From positions 11,117,501 through 11,181,500 of the forward strand of contig OZ005606.1 of assembly GCA_963930655.1 (NCBI GenBank): 64,000 bases of DNA, in the 5' to 3' direction. The number at the start of each line of letters is the position of its first letter. The first letter of the stretch is position 1. The translations under genes and the position numbers were made by a program. The DNA comes from Myrica gale. Lineage: Eukaryota > Streptophyta > Magnoliopsida > Fagales > Myricaceae. Of the stretch, positions 45,045 through 57,495 are shown in pieces. The notes below the pieces were generated by a model. The model ran no database searches. It was not told the origin of the DNA and worked only from the letters and a program-made list of their open reading frames with translations.

Positions 45045-47442
45045 CTAGCGTTCAAGCACTTTGAGTAAACACAAAGAACCGACAACTTTGATCATCCATG
45101 TCGGCATAATTCTGGTCTTTCTATTAAAAATCGTCTCAACCGTACCAAGATACATTGAGCAAAAAGTTAAACATTCATTTAACACATAATTCTCTGTTAT
45201 GGAGACCTCACACCGTGCCCTGTTCTTAACGAAACACTTCATCTTCCCCATATACCTCTCCATTGGATAAATCCACCGATATTGAACTGGACCCAAGTTT
45301 CACCTCCTGAGGTAAATGAACCATAATAGTAAAAAATGATGGAGTAAATATATGTTCCAACTTCCAAAGAATCATTCTGATTTCCTTCTCTAACTGGTCC
45401 ACAACGTCTAAACGTATTGTTCTTGATCACAAGTATTTGAAGAGAATAAGCTCAACTCAGTCAACGTTGTACATACTTTGTTTCCTAACAACCCGTGTAT
45501 CATTGTCTTTAACAGTTGCTGCAACAAGACGTGTGAGCCGTGACTCTTCATACCCATTATCTTCCCTGCATTTATATTTACGCATCGAGATATGTTAGAG
45601 GCGTATCCATCCGGAAACTTGACACTCTTCAGCTATTCACAACACTTCTTACGTTCATCCTTTGTCAAAGTAAATAATGCTTAAGGCATCACCTCCTGCT
45701 GACCCCGTACTTGCAAATGCAACTCCTTTTTAATGTCCATTAATGCCAAGTCCCGCCGAGCACTAGAATTGTCCTTCGTCTTACCATCGACGTTCATCAA
45801 AGTTTCTAACTCATTGTCAAAAATATTCTTCTTTATGTGCATGACGTCCAAATTATGTCGAAGTTTCAACTCTGACCAGTACGACAACTCAAAAAATATG
45901 TTGCGCTTCATCCAACTTAACTCATTGTCAGCCCGTTTTCTCTTCTTCTGAGTCTTCCCAAACAAACATAACGGTACCGATTCAAGTTGTTTACATATGT
46001 CCTCTCCAGTGACTTCTTCAAGTGCTGCTCTGAACTTTTTTTTCTCGTCAAATATGTCGACATCATGCCTCCACCCATGTGTTGTGGGCAGATACCAGCG
46101 ATGTCCCAAAAAACAATGTTTGCCACCATTTTTCAACCAAAATAAAGTTGTATCCGCATTGCAATTAGGGTATGCTAACCGTTCTTTCGTACTCAAACCC
46201 GAGAGATTACCATAAGTCGGGAAGTCATTTGTTGTCCAATGCAATGCAACATGTAACTTGAATGAACTTGATACGACCGCGTCGTACGTCTGCATTCCAT
46301 TTTCCCACAAGTCCTTCAACTCATCTACCAATGGTTGCAGGTAGACGTCGATATCATTCCCGAGATTTCTTGGACACAGGAATCAGCAACGGCAGCATGA
46401 AACTTGAATCCTTCATACATTTTCAGGGCAGCGAATTATATGGAATTAGTACAACTAGTCATATACTATACGATAAGTTCATGTTGCCAAACGGATTGAA
46501 CCCATCATACGCCAAACCCAACCGCACATTCCGATATTCCCAACCAAACCATTCATCTTTTTTATCGAGATCCTTCCATACCCAGAGTCTGCAGGATGCC
46601 TAATCACCCCATCTTCAACCACACACTTCTCTTGGTGCCACCTTATATCCGTTGTCGTTTGCCTTGATAGAAACAATCTCTGCAACTTCGGTTTCAAAGG
46701 AAAATGCCGCAGCACTTTTTGAGGAACCTTTGATTTGCTCTTCTGACTGTACTTCCACCTCGATTCCCTATACACCGGACACTTTTCTAACTCACTGTGC
46801 TCCTTCCAAAACAGTACATAGTCATTTAAGCACGCATGTATGTTATCGTAGCTAAATCCTAAGTTCTTTCTTAACTTTTTCACCTCATAATAAGATTTAG
46901 GAAGTGTCGCCCTCTCTGGCAGTGCATCTTTTATCAAGCCCAACACATCTTCAAACGCCTTTACAGTCATATTATTCTCTGACTTCACATGAAGTAACCT
47001 AACAACGAAAGACAACGTCGAGTACTTCTTACACCCGGGATACAACTTTCGCTCAAAATCCGCCCATAACTTGGTATACGCGGAAAATTCATCTCCAGAC
47101 CCAAATTGGATTGTTTCAGGACCCGGTATATTTTCACCTGCGTTCTAATCAACCCCTGCTCCCGCCTCAAAATCTTCTAACATGTCTCTCATATCATCAT
47201 TTATGTTTCTCTCACAGTCCTCGCTGCCCGGTTCAGGTTCTAAATTCACCACTCGGTTAGAAACTTCTGAAATTGACTCTCCGTGAAATACCCAATGAGT
47301 GTAACTCTGGTCAAACCCAATTATAAATAAATGATCCTCAATCTTGTCCACACGTTGGAACAACACATTCTTACATGATCATCTTATCAGACCCCGACTA
47401 TCTTTTGAGTCTATCAGCCTCATAAATCCAGCTCTCATCCAT
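45045..47442 (-). pseudogene. TNP2-like transposase (tnpD) remnant
   Basis: The start at 47442 gives MDESWIYEADRLKR, the transposase-associated domain, then a stop. The frame resumes at 47366 (RVDKIEDHLFIIGFDQSYTH). Block 46479-47045 holds the N-terminal part (LPKSYYEVKKLRKNLGFSYD, CPVYRESRWKYS, LRHFPLKPKLQRLF). Block 45681-46331 holds the conserved core (FPTYGNLSGLSTKERLAYPN, CFLGHRWYLPTTHGWR, LRHNLDVMHIKKNIFDN). Block 45045-45430 matches DUF4218 (GPVQYRWIYPMERYMGKMKC, ECLTFCSMYLGTVET). The chain of recognisable motifs is in order but broken at several points, so no active enzyme can be made. Confidence 0.85.
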
Positions 47443-49560
47443 ATTATTCCTTCAAAGATGAAAATGCAAACAATGATGACATTTATACTCAACTCTAATT
47501 TCTTTTGGTGATACGTTCTATCCCATTCAAATTTACTATATCATGTGATGCACGTAGTTCACCCGACCATTGTGACCGATGGTTTAGAAATTTCGACAGC
47601 ATTTCCCCTCCGTCCCCAGATACACGCCTACAACATTCAGCATAAACATCCACCATTTAAGACAAGTGTTTAAGCTCAAAAATGAATGTGTATCCGAAGG
47701 AAAAAAGGAAATTTGCATCGAAATTTCTAAATACATGTCACAATAGTAGATACACGTAGACAATTCAGAATTACTTCGAGTTCGTTATCCGAACTTCGAG
47801 TAATTCTTAAACGGGGGCTAGGGCTACTAAATGAATGCATGATATAACAGCAAAACCCGTTCGGACGTAACCAAACGTCTAAACCATACATATATCCGTT
47901 CGGACAAATTTCCGAAAGCATCCGAACAAAAAAAATGAGTCCGGACTGTACACATGACGTCCGGACTACGATCATCGAGTAAGACAGTTCTTCACCACAC
48001 AGACTCTATTTTCACCTCTAATTCATGTCAAAATCAACCCAAATCACAAACACTTCAATATAAACACATCACAACCAACCCCTAACTCCATTGCTATCAT
48101 TTTAGACCCTAAAAATTGGAAAACACATCCTCTGATATCCTAAAATCCATCTTTTCATCCTAAAACAAGCGAAATTTTAAAACTCACAAACCTCAAATGC
48201 AATCCAACGCGAAATTCCAAATAAATTGCTCCTTTCACATCCTTTTCAACGAGATTGACATCCAAAATCAACTCCCATTTTCTACTCTTGCTCAAATCTC
48301 TCAAATTTTCTAAGTTTTTTATGTTTTGGCTATACTGTCTGCGATTTCGCGTCTTTCAAATGAATACAGGCCTTTCGGACGCCTTTAATGTAGTTCGGAT
48401 GCCTACGAGTATAATTTTTTGAGGGAATTGTTGCTGTCTAAAATTTCACACAGTCCGAACGTAGTATTTTACGTCCGCACTCAAACTTACATTTGACGAC
48501 ACCATTTTAGAATTCTCCAAACGACACCGTCTGAACTTACTAAAAAGCGTCCGGACATAACATAAATGTCTGAACACTACCTTACATTACACGACACCGT
48601 TTTAGACATACCAAGACGAAAACGTCTGATCATAACCAACAACGTCCGAACGATATCAAATTTACCGTCCGAACTGAATCTTAAATGAAAAATCGTCCTA
48701 TAAAATAATTTTCAGATGGTTCGTTTTACATTATACGACAACGTTCGAGCTTACAGTAACAAGTCCGGACCGTAAAACATAATGTCCGAACGGTTATTTA
48801 TGTTTTTTTTTCATTTTTTTTAAAACATAGAAAATTAAATTTATTAACAAGTTTTAAATAACCAAAGTTAGTTAATAATATAAACAAGCTTAAGTGTCAT
48901 GAGTTCTAAAGAAAATATTTGTTTGAATGAGTGTACCGAAATTAGAAATGTAACATTAATTAACATATTATATTAAGTTCCAATAAATACAGATAACATA
49001 ACTGAAACAACATAAATATATCAAATATCTTCAAAACATAATATGAACAAAATAACAACCCATGAAATAGTCGAGACGTATAAAAAATGGGTCCGGACAA
49101 CCCATGAAAGAGTCTGAACCCATAAGAATGGGACCGAACGACTTTAGAAAATGTCCGAAAATAATCTGGAGGACGACCGAGTTAACTCCACCATGGCAGC
49201 TAACCTCCACCTTACTCATATGCCCAAAAAAACAACAAAACACAAACTAATACACTTAAAACAAACCTAACAATTAACACAATCAATTTATACGTAAAAA
49301 TCAATAAAAAAACATAATGTAATATGTAAAAAATGGAATTTAAATTCTATACTTAAAACTAGAAAACAATGAACTTTTCCGATTAAAATCTTATTAAAAG
49401 TAAGCAAAACATACCTGAATGTGATTAGATCCTCTAACAAGTGATATTATGCCAAGATTTGACAAGAAAAAACGTGAGTTTGGAGAGATTTTTCGTGAGA
49501 AACAATTCGGTATTTCAGAGAATGTCGAACTGTTTACTTTCAAGAATACGTTGATACCGT

Positions 49561-50271
49561 CCGGACCCATACAAGGGAGTCCGGACGCGTTTCTGCACAC
49601 GTGGCCTAATCATCGTACTTTTTATTAAATGCCAAAATTTAAACGGTTCGTCATAATAAAGATGCTCGAACGTATAATCTCATCGTGCGAACGGATTTTC
49701 CTTGAATGGGCTCGACCTGGAAGTGCACGTTTCGCTGAATAACCGGCGAATATTGTACGAACTGTTAAACTCGATCCGGACGGTAACAACCGTTTTCAAC
49801 TTTCGTATAACGTAAACACGTGTCCGCCATGCAACGGTTACAATATAATCCGGACGGTGTACTAATCCATTCAAATGCCTACCTCATTTACCCTCATTGC
49901 AATATGGGAGTCCGGACTCATACAAGGGAGTCCAGACGCGTTTCTACACATGTGGCCCAATCAACGTACTTCATATTATATGGCAAAATTTAAACGGTTT
50001 AAATGTTTCGGCATAATAAAGACATTCAGACGTATAATCTCATTGTGCAAACGGATTTCCCATGAATGGGCGTGACATGGAAGCGCACGTTTGGCCGAAT
50101 AACTGACGAATATTGCCCGGAATGTTAAAATAGGTTCGGACTGTGACAACTGTTTTCAACTTTCGTATAACGTAAACACGTGTACACCATGCAACGGATA
50201 CAGTATAATCCGGACGGTGTAGTAATCCATGTCAACGCCTACCTCAATTACTAACATTGCGATATGGGGGT
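49561..50271. repeat. tandem duplication, about 351-360 bp unit
   Basis: Two head-to-tail copies (49561-49911 and 49912-50271) share landmarks such as ACTTTCGTATAACGTAAACA and ATACAAGGGAGTCC in the same order. Divergence is roughly one in ten by eye. It lies in the subterminal part of the CACTA element and multiplies its GTCCGGACG words. Confidence 0.8.
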
Positions 50272-50947
50272 CCGGACAGTATTGAACATCGCCCGAACGT
50301 TTAACAGATTTATTTCGATGCTTAAGTTTACTAAATTCACTTTACTTCACAAAACTTAATCTATTTAAATAATTTAATTTACTTAATAAATTTATTTCAC
50401 TTAATTTAATTTATTTCATTCAATTAAACACTATATAATTTGGCTCAAATTTTTAATTTTATTTATTTATTTTAAATACATAAAAAATAATATAGTTAGA
50501 TATACTTTTAAATTAAATATTCGTTATAATTAATCATCAATTTAATTTTAATTGCGAGCGAATTACACTAACCGTTACAATCTAATTACACTAACCGTTC
50601 CGTTAACATATCACTCGTACTAATCACCTTTTTAATTTTACTAATTGTCCTTTAAATTTTAATAAATTTAATTTAATGAAAAAACATAATTAATATAAAA
50701 TATAAAAATAATCCAAATATCAAACGAAAAACACAATTATAATGTTTAATATCAGTCGGAAACAGTCATTTAAATGATAAATAAATAATTGTGATAAAGC
50801 ATACACAAGAGACTACTCCAAATCACGAGCTACCTTTGGCTCGTCCATATCTTGTCTCAGGGTATCACGAACATGAGTCAAATGCTCCTCCAAATTATCG
50901 ACCCGTCTGACGAGTGTCTGGAGCTTTATCGAAACGGTATGGACTGA

Positions 50948-51244
50948 CTAGGACAACTGAGACAATTGTTCTCTCATCCTTATTAGTTCCATCCGTATAA
51001 TATTCAGCTCTTCCGTTATAGCCCTATCCGTTAGAGCAAGTTTGTTCTTCATGTCAGTTACGCGGCATTGCAGCTCCATGCACAACGAATGCGTCGGCTG
51101 CACTATCACCCGAATACTCTCGTTTAACTCCTCTAAAAAGGCTTCTGCCCAAGCTGGTCGCTCTGTTTGTCCCCCGACAATGGTGATACTTCTTCCAGAG
51201 CGTTCCATTGTCAACCTATCAAAATCCATCCTCACGAACTTCAA
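50948..51244 (-). CDS. small coiled-coil reading frame in the CACTA subterminal region
   Basis: A 98-codon open frame encodes an N-terminal segment with FDRLTMERSGRSITIVGG, then a leucine/glutamate-rich helical stretch (ITEELNIIRMELIRMREQLS). It lies about 3.5 kb upstream of the TNP2 start, same strand, among the subterminal words. It could be an accessory element protein, the exon of a larger gene, or chance. No family was recognised. Confidence 0.35.
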   Translation of the reverse strand: MKFVRMDFDRLTMERSGRSITIVGGQTERPAWAEAFLEELNESIRVIVQPTHSLCMELQCRVTDMKNKLALTDRAITEELNIIRMELIRMREQLSQLS

Positions 51245-52063
51245 AATGCGCCGTTTAAATTTTAGGCAATCCGAACATTAAAGAAAATGTTCGAATGTAA
51301 AATTACCGTCCGAACATTTTATTCAACTTCCGGACGGTGTAAAACGTTTGTCCGAACGTGTTTCATTAAACACCATCTAAACAGAGCGATTTGATAGACA
51401 CAAACAACACAACAAACTAAACAACGGACGATATTGAATCGAAATGCAAGAAATTGAAAAGCAAATTCATGAAGGAAGTTTTACCCGAAGTTCCTTGAGA
51501 GGTCTAAAATGGATAGTGAAAACGTTTGGGATAAAAGTTTGAGAGAAGTGAGTGAGTTTGTGATTTTGACAAAGTCTGGCGAGTTTAATGTATCCAGTCA
51601 CCGTACGAACGCTTGAGATTACCTTGTGGACTCTTCTCATCAGTTATATTCACACATTGTCTTATCAAATTTAACTTCATTAAATATTTCCGTTTTGAAA
51701 AGGTTCTAGAACTTATACGGTTCGGACTCTAATTATTGGTTCGGACGGTATCAATGTCACGTGTTTGAAGTTTTGTAATGTAAAACCACACGATTCGCAG
51801 AAAAAAATTGATAATTGTGCGGACCTTTTTTCGTACCGTCCAGACGATGTAATATTTTTCGTTGGAACGATGTTGATAACGTCTAGACGTAATAGAGTGT
51901 TCATGGCGAATTTTAATTTCTCACTATATTCTAAAAATTATTATTCGTCAGGCAATGTCCGTTCGGACGCGTTACAAGTGATAGGTGGGCTTTCAAAAAA
52001 AGGAATCTTAGAGATGGGAGGTAGAGGCTACATGTGGGCGGATGGAAACTGGTGCCGCGACTT

Positions 52064-54112
52064 TGGTATCTAATGCGTTCACACCTGAAAGACTACACTA
52101 CTTGCGGCTCAATGAATACAAACAAATTAAGGTGGCAGCCTCAGAGATTTCTTGTTTATGTTTGGAGGTATAACTAAACTTTACAATCGTCACGTGGCTA
52201 TGTGCAACAAGACATATATTTAGCTATAATGTCTTGCGTAGTATTATTAATGTTAGGTCTTTTAGTAATGTGGACCTTCGAAATGCTAAAAATTGGGAGG
52301 AAAAAAAATTCAATTTTTCCTCATCGATCTCATCCTGTACATGAGAAGGGAAGCTGCTCCTAGTCATGTTTTACAATTATAGCCTCATGTGTAAATGCAC
52401 GTAGTTTCTATAACCCAGTTCCTTTTTTTTTTTTTTTTGCTACGAAAAATATTGGAAGTGAGCTATCAGTGTAGTCAACTCTTCATGAGCGTGACCATAG
52501 AAACTCACACTCGCTGTCAAATGTTCGGATTGAGCCATAATTACCTGTCCCGAAAAGGGAAGACCGTCACCACAACCCCACCAACATGCAAGTGATAATG
52601 AAAGTTGAAGGTTTCGATCCAAGGATCTCCCCTACACTCTCTTGAGTGCCTTATTTTAGACCATCATAAACAATTGGGCTACCATGCTAGTGGTCACTTC
52701 CAACTGTTAGAATGGCTCGCAAAATCTTCACTCTAGATTTTTTTTGGGGCGTGTGCCCTCCACACCTCCATATCTAATCAAAATCACTATTTTCTCGACG
52801 TCGACTCCTCCACTGTCCTCTGAACCATAAATTAAAATCACTTTTCATGAAACTTAGGTGACGTTGGTTTCAAAAATATTCTAAGCCAAAAATCAATCCA
52901 ACAAAATTTCGAAAAATTTAATATACTTTTAAAATCTCCAACAACTTTTCACATAAACTTACATTTTAAAAAAAAAAAAAATTCTAACAAATCTTCTCTC
53001 TTCATACTTTTCATCAAATTTCAATATTTTTTTTACAATATTACATTAAATCATCTCTCTCTACACCTTTTTATAAACTCCAGTAAAAATTAAATATCTT
53101 TAAATTTTTATACCAACTTTTACATAAAAAAATTATAAAACTTCAGTCCACATAAATATTCACAATTCTATCAAAAATATTAAAAATCTTACAATTGTTT
53201 TATAAAATGAACATTCTCTTAAAAGTCAAGAAAACTGTACGCAGTAAATATGGAGACAATTATTATCTATAATATGGCGCTTAACATTTTCTTTCGATTT
53301 ACGTTGTATGTACGTTAACTTCGCAATTCAATAACCATATTGGTATAAATGTTAACTAAGAAAACTGGAAATATTTAGGTGTAATTTAGACGAAAATGAC
53401 TGACATTAATGTAATTTTAACGGCTAGTTTAACAAAAAGTAAACACAAGCATGAAGATCATGATATAAAAAGACACAAATGTCAGAATTTTATAAGCGAT
53501 AAATGTTAACTATATTAGGGCTTATAGCCATTAAATTTAGAAATAATTAATGGCAAAGATATAAGAAACCTACTCGATCGGTAAGAGTTCCCTACAAAAA
53601 TAGAAAAATCCAAGAGTTCTTGAGCTAAAAGATAGAGTTAAACGCGCGACAACGCCATCATATATCTTATAATACACAAATGGTGCTGTATGACGTTCAT
53701 ATATAACCCACCGGATATGAATTTCCAAATAAATATCTCATCTCTCCTTTTACTATGATCACCATTCACCGGTTTCCACCTTTCTTTTTCAGGACAGGGT
53801 TTCTCGTTGCGTGAAACATTGTAACACTTCAGATAAGGGTTAAAAACTACGATCTTTAGACTTTATTGGCATAGATTATAAGCATAAGGTCGTGAATACT
53901 TAAATGGGGAAGATCGAACATCAACCTGTGGATCCACAATATCACAATGTACACGTACGCCCTGGAACCTTCAGCATACATACGTGAAGGTGCTGCTTAT
54001 AATATATATGGCCCGAATGTGAACTCACGTTAGATTCTGTAAAAGACCACCAATTTCAACCTCTCTCAGATGGCCCACCCACTCCCTTCTGGGCTACTGT
54101 TAGAATTTTCCC
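52064..54112. promoter_or_regulatory. upstream region of the intact VIT-like gene
   Basis: Bases 52064-52170 are repeated in diverged form at 55479-55565 (TAATGCGTTCACACCTGAAAG and GGTGGCAGCCTCA), which marks a local duplication. A possible tRNA-like B box (GTTTCGATCCAAGG) near 52611 and a MITE-like segment (about 52855-53215) lie between. No gene was seen. Confidence 0.4.
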
Positions 54113-54120
54113 TATAAATA
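54113..54120 (+). promoter_or_regulatory. TATA box of the intact VIT-like gene
   Basis: TATAAATA lies 102 bp upstream of the ATG at 54222, a normal spacing for a plant core promoter with a short 5' UTR. Confidence 0.6.
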
Positions 54121-54221
54121 ACCTACCCGTGGGCGTGTGCCCAGCACACTTCACAATATCCAATATTGGTACTATCGATCGTATTTGCTATTGCAACCCC
54201 TTTGCTTTTTAATCTCCTCCA

Positions 54222-54884
54222 ATGGCAGCCACTCAAGTTCAGGACCAGCCATCGTACAAAGAATCCAAATCCCTCGACGTTGAGGGACAAACTCCACAAG
54301 AAGTAGTGGAGGTCGATGAATTGGATTATGCCAAAAGAGCACAATGGCTAAGAGCCGCCATCTTAGGTGCCAACGACGGGTTGCTCTCCACGGCATCTCT
54401 AATGATGGGAGTTGGGGCCGTCAGAAAGGATTCTAAGACCATGATCCTCTCGGGGGTTGCAGGGTTGGTCGGTGGAGCCTGTAGTATGGCCATCGGAGAG
54501 CTTGTTTCCGTTTACTCACAATACGACATCGAAATGTCTCAAATGAAGAGAGACGGTAAGATTGAAAACATGGGAGCCGACGAGCTGGACGCTGAGAAGG
54601 AAAAACTGTCAAACCCGTGGCATGCAGCCGGAGCGTCTGCGCTTGCGTTTTCTGTGGGGGCGTTGGTGCCGCTACTTGCGGCTGCCTTTCTGAAGGACTA
54701 TGCGGTGAGGGTGGCAGTGGTACTAGTGGCTGTGAGCTTTGCCTTGTTGGTGTTTGGAGGGGTCGGTGCAGTTCTAGGAAAGGCGCCTATGGTGAAGTCG
54801 TCTTTGAGGGTATTAGACGGGGGCTGGCTGGCCATGGCAGTTACTTATGGCATAACCAAGCTTATTGGCACTGCTGGCTTGTAA
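54222..54884 (+). CDS. vacuolar iron transporter-like protein (VTL, nodulin-21 type), intact
   Basis: A single-exon frame of 220 residues, the usual size for VTL proteins. A hydrophilic start (about 35 residues) precedes DYAKRAQWLRAAILGANDGL, the family's first block. TM1 and TM2 (about 42-66 and 73-95) carry SLMMGVGAVRKD and GGACSMAIGELVSVYSQYDI. A short charged loop follows in place of the longer metal-binding loop of true VIT1. Then TM3 (about 137-159, ASALAFSVGALVPLLAAAFL), TM4 (163-183) with GGVGAVLGKAP, and TM5 (about 198-215, GGWLAMAVTYGITKLIG). Members load iron, and in some cases manganese, into the vacuole. All blocks are whole and there is no stop or shift. It is the only intact one of at least six copies here. 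Iron-responsive control is known in the family but not visible. Confidence 0.93.
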   Translation: MAATQVQDQPSYKESKSLDVEGQTPQEVVEVDELDYAKRAQWLRAAILGANDGLLSTASLMMGVGAVRKDSKTMILSGVAGLVGGACSMAIGELVSVYSQYDIEMSQMKRDGKIENMGADELDAEKEKLSNPWHAAGASALAFSVGALVPLLAAAFLKDYAVRVAVVLVAVSFALLVFGGVGAVLGKAPMVKSSLRVLDGGWLAMAVTYGITKLIGTAGL

Positions 54885-56800
54885 TCGCATAATAGCTTAA
54901 GGATCTCGCGCTTCTACTTTATCTTTTGTCTTCAAAGCTTTTTCTTTGTCTTTGTTCTTTTTCTTCTTCTTTGTACGCTTTCTTTTTCCCTGTTGCTATC
55001 TTTCCTATAAACAATTAAGGATATGTCCATGGGACAAATAAAATGATAAATCTCAAATCTGCCTGTATTAACGTATATATTTATATATGTATCTCCTTAA
55101 TTCGAAAATTTTAGATGAAACCGCTGTACTTTCTGCAATAATTTCATAATTTGAGCTTATCGTTTTCTTTTCACTCAGATCATGTTGTTTTGCCGTGGTT
55201 ATTAGGTGAGATAATATATATCATTAATTCCATGCCGTAATTGACTCCTGCACACTATCATGCTTCATTTACATGTACAATTATTTAAGTGTAAGTTGTA
55301 AAACAAATTTTGTAATTTATTTTTCTTATTTTTAGGTATTTGACAAGTACTTGAAAATGAGGTCAAAGTAAAAAAAAATCAAGTCAATTGTAAAAGTTTT
55401 ATTATTTTTCAGAAAATATACAAAGCTCAAATGTTCGCTAAACTTTTTTTTTTTTGGAGAACATTACAGTACGTCTCGTATCTAATGTGTTCACACCTGA
55501 AAGTTCCATGTATACAAACAAAGGTGGCAGCCTCAAAGATGTCCTGTTTATGTTAATTGGAGGTATTGCAAATAATATTTCTGTGTAAATTAATTTAATA
55601 TTGAATTGCATTTTGCTGGTGAAGGCTTGTAGAAAAGATAAATTATATGAAAGTAGGTTACAGGTACGTAAGAAAACTCAATATATATATAATCAACATT
55701 TTTTACATGGGTTTTGATTACTGTTAAGAATAAGAGAGAGAATATGAGAGAAAGAGAGAGAAACTACTTAAGGTGGTTCGGTCTGAAGAGACCCACATCC
55801 AGTGGCGGAACCAAGAGTACTCGAGTTAAGAGGGGGCAAACTCCTAAGGCGAAATGACAAATTTTTTCTATATAATGAAAAAAGTGTCTTTGAGTTAAAA
55901 AAAATTCATTCGTTAGGAGTATTAGACAACTCTACACTGGCTGAGTTTTTTTTATCAAAAACTTATCTATTATTTAGATAAAACAAAACAAAACGAAAGT
56001 TCATAAACTAATTCACTAATCAAAATTAATAACAATCGCTTTCAACAAATCACAATTTCCGTTTTTTGTGTTTACAAGTTAGATAAACATCAACGTACAG
56101 AAAAAATAAATGGAATTTCAGCTGGAAAACCAACAAAAGAGATTCCAGAAGCAAAATCAAAGACAGATAAAAAGACTACATGCTTGAAGGAAAATTAATA
56201 CGCACTTTGAAACTTGTAGTTGGCATTGTTGCAATTGTAGTAGAACCTGGAATTTCTGGAACTCTAAAGGTCACAATTCGATTTCCCATGCCACTCTGAT
56301 CTTCCAAATTCCATAAATGACTGTGAGCAACAGAGCAAATACCCAAAAAAGAATCCAAAACAAACCTAAAAAAAAACTTCATAAATTAATGTCTCAAGAT
56401 CTGAAAATCCTAACCGAGGCATGAAATGTTGAAGTTCCAACCATGTCGTCCTTGCCAACCTCCGCCGCACCTTCCGCTCTCGGTCAACGAGGAACAGAAA
56501 AAAAAACCTTGGTGTTTTGGGCTTTGTGAGGAAAAAATTGGGGATTAGGGAGTTCCTGCAAGGTCCGGTGGGGAGAGGAGAGAGAGGAAGGTCCATCGTA
56601 AAATTTCTTTTGGGAAGAAGCTGAAATAACGACACAAGGAAATTGGGCTCTCACGCGGAAAATTATTTTTGGGGAGATTGGAGCCGCCAAGCCAAGCTGC
56701 CAAGCCATATAAGCATTTTCACTCATTAAATGAGGTGGACGTATAGTAACCGTTAGATTGCAGGGACGAAATCTTGATCCTGCCTTCTGAAGGCTTTGGA
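54885..56800. other. 3' flank of the VIT-like gene, then repeats and possible gene scraps
   Basis: The 3' UTR of the VIT-like gene runs to about 55060 (AAATAAAATGATAAATCT). It is repeated behind the broken copy at 59190-59480. Bases 55479-55565 repeat 52064-52170. Around 55800 the words AGTGGCGGAACCAAG resemble the start of a plant repeat. Bases 56180-56390 (minus strand) hold a short open block (GNRIVTFRVPEIPGSTTIAT) that was not identified. Confidence 0.4.
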
Positions 56801-56825
56801 ATTCCCTCCCTCCACGGAGGGAATC

Positions 56826-56898
56826 TGTTCCCCTCTAATTATGGGAGTTGGTGCCGTCAGAAAGGATACTAAAACCATGATCCTCTCGGGGGTTGCAG
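56826..56898 (+). pseudogene. short VIT-like fragment, copy 5
   Basis: About 73 bp encode IMGVGAVRKDTKTMILSGVA, nearly the same as residues 60-79 of the intact gene. Unrelated sequence begins abruptly on both sides. It is probably a scrap moved or copied by recombination, or left by a deletion within a duplicated block. Confidence 0.75.
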
Positions 56899-57495
56899 GT
56901 AGTGGCAGATGCAAGGGGTGGCGACCCTGGGTGGCCGTCACCCATTGCACCGCCAAAATTTTTTTTATAAATTGGTCTGGGCCCGATCCCCATAGGTCCA
57001 GGTCAACCCTAGTTATGCAGACTACAGGGGGCAGGCCCTTTATTTTTTAATAGGTAGAGGGCCGTATACTTCGCTATTTTTAGATAGTTGGAATTTGGAA
57101 GTTGTAGAGTGGCGCAAATATTGGATCAGGCCGGGTTTTGAATCTCTTTGCACAATTGTTGCAGCTTGAGTAATTTAAAGTTTTTATTTTTTATCTGTAG
57201 CGCTAAACTATGATATATCGCTAGCTAGCACATTATATGATAATTCTGATACATATATAATTGGATTTATAAAGATACATTAGCTGCAGACCGAATACAT
57301 ATGCTCAGGAAGATCCTGAATCCTACTTGTTATTATATTTGAATAGGTCCATATCTCGTGTCATATGATCTTTGATTTTCAATGAGTCCCCATATCGGGG
57401 TACAAAATCATAAAAAGAAGAGCCCTAGATCAAATTTTCCCTATCTCACACGTGGATATCATGAGTACTAATCAATGGCACACTGATTAGTTTTT

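Larger units (their letters stand above)
41344..52060 (-). mobile_element. large decayed CACTA (En/Spm) element
   Basis: The left end CACTACACGAAAAAATATTT is preceded by the trinucleotide TAT. Inside, on the minus strand and in the order usual for plant CACTA elements, lie a TNP2-type transposase with its N-terminal associated domain (to 47442), a DUF4218-like part, a DUF4216 part and a TNPA-like (Transposase_24) gene, all broken by frameshifts and stops. Subterminal regions (41510-42020 and 47750-51990) are full of short words such as CGTTCGGACGG and GTCCGGACG, the expected transposase-binding repeats. A clear right GTAGTG end was not found. The border near 52060 is inferred from where these words stop and locally duplicated host DNA begins. 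Confidence 0.8.

Noticed and set aside
52600-52690. Candidate tRNA gene from a B-box-like word
   Set aside because: No matching A box and acceptor stem could be laid out; at most a decayed SINE.
54617-54892. Cys-rich open frame overlapping the intact VIT-like gene
   Set aside because: It is an alternative frame of the transporter; the same shadow appears in the broken copy at 58922, as expected from shared DNA.
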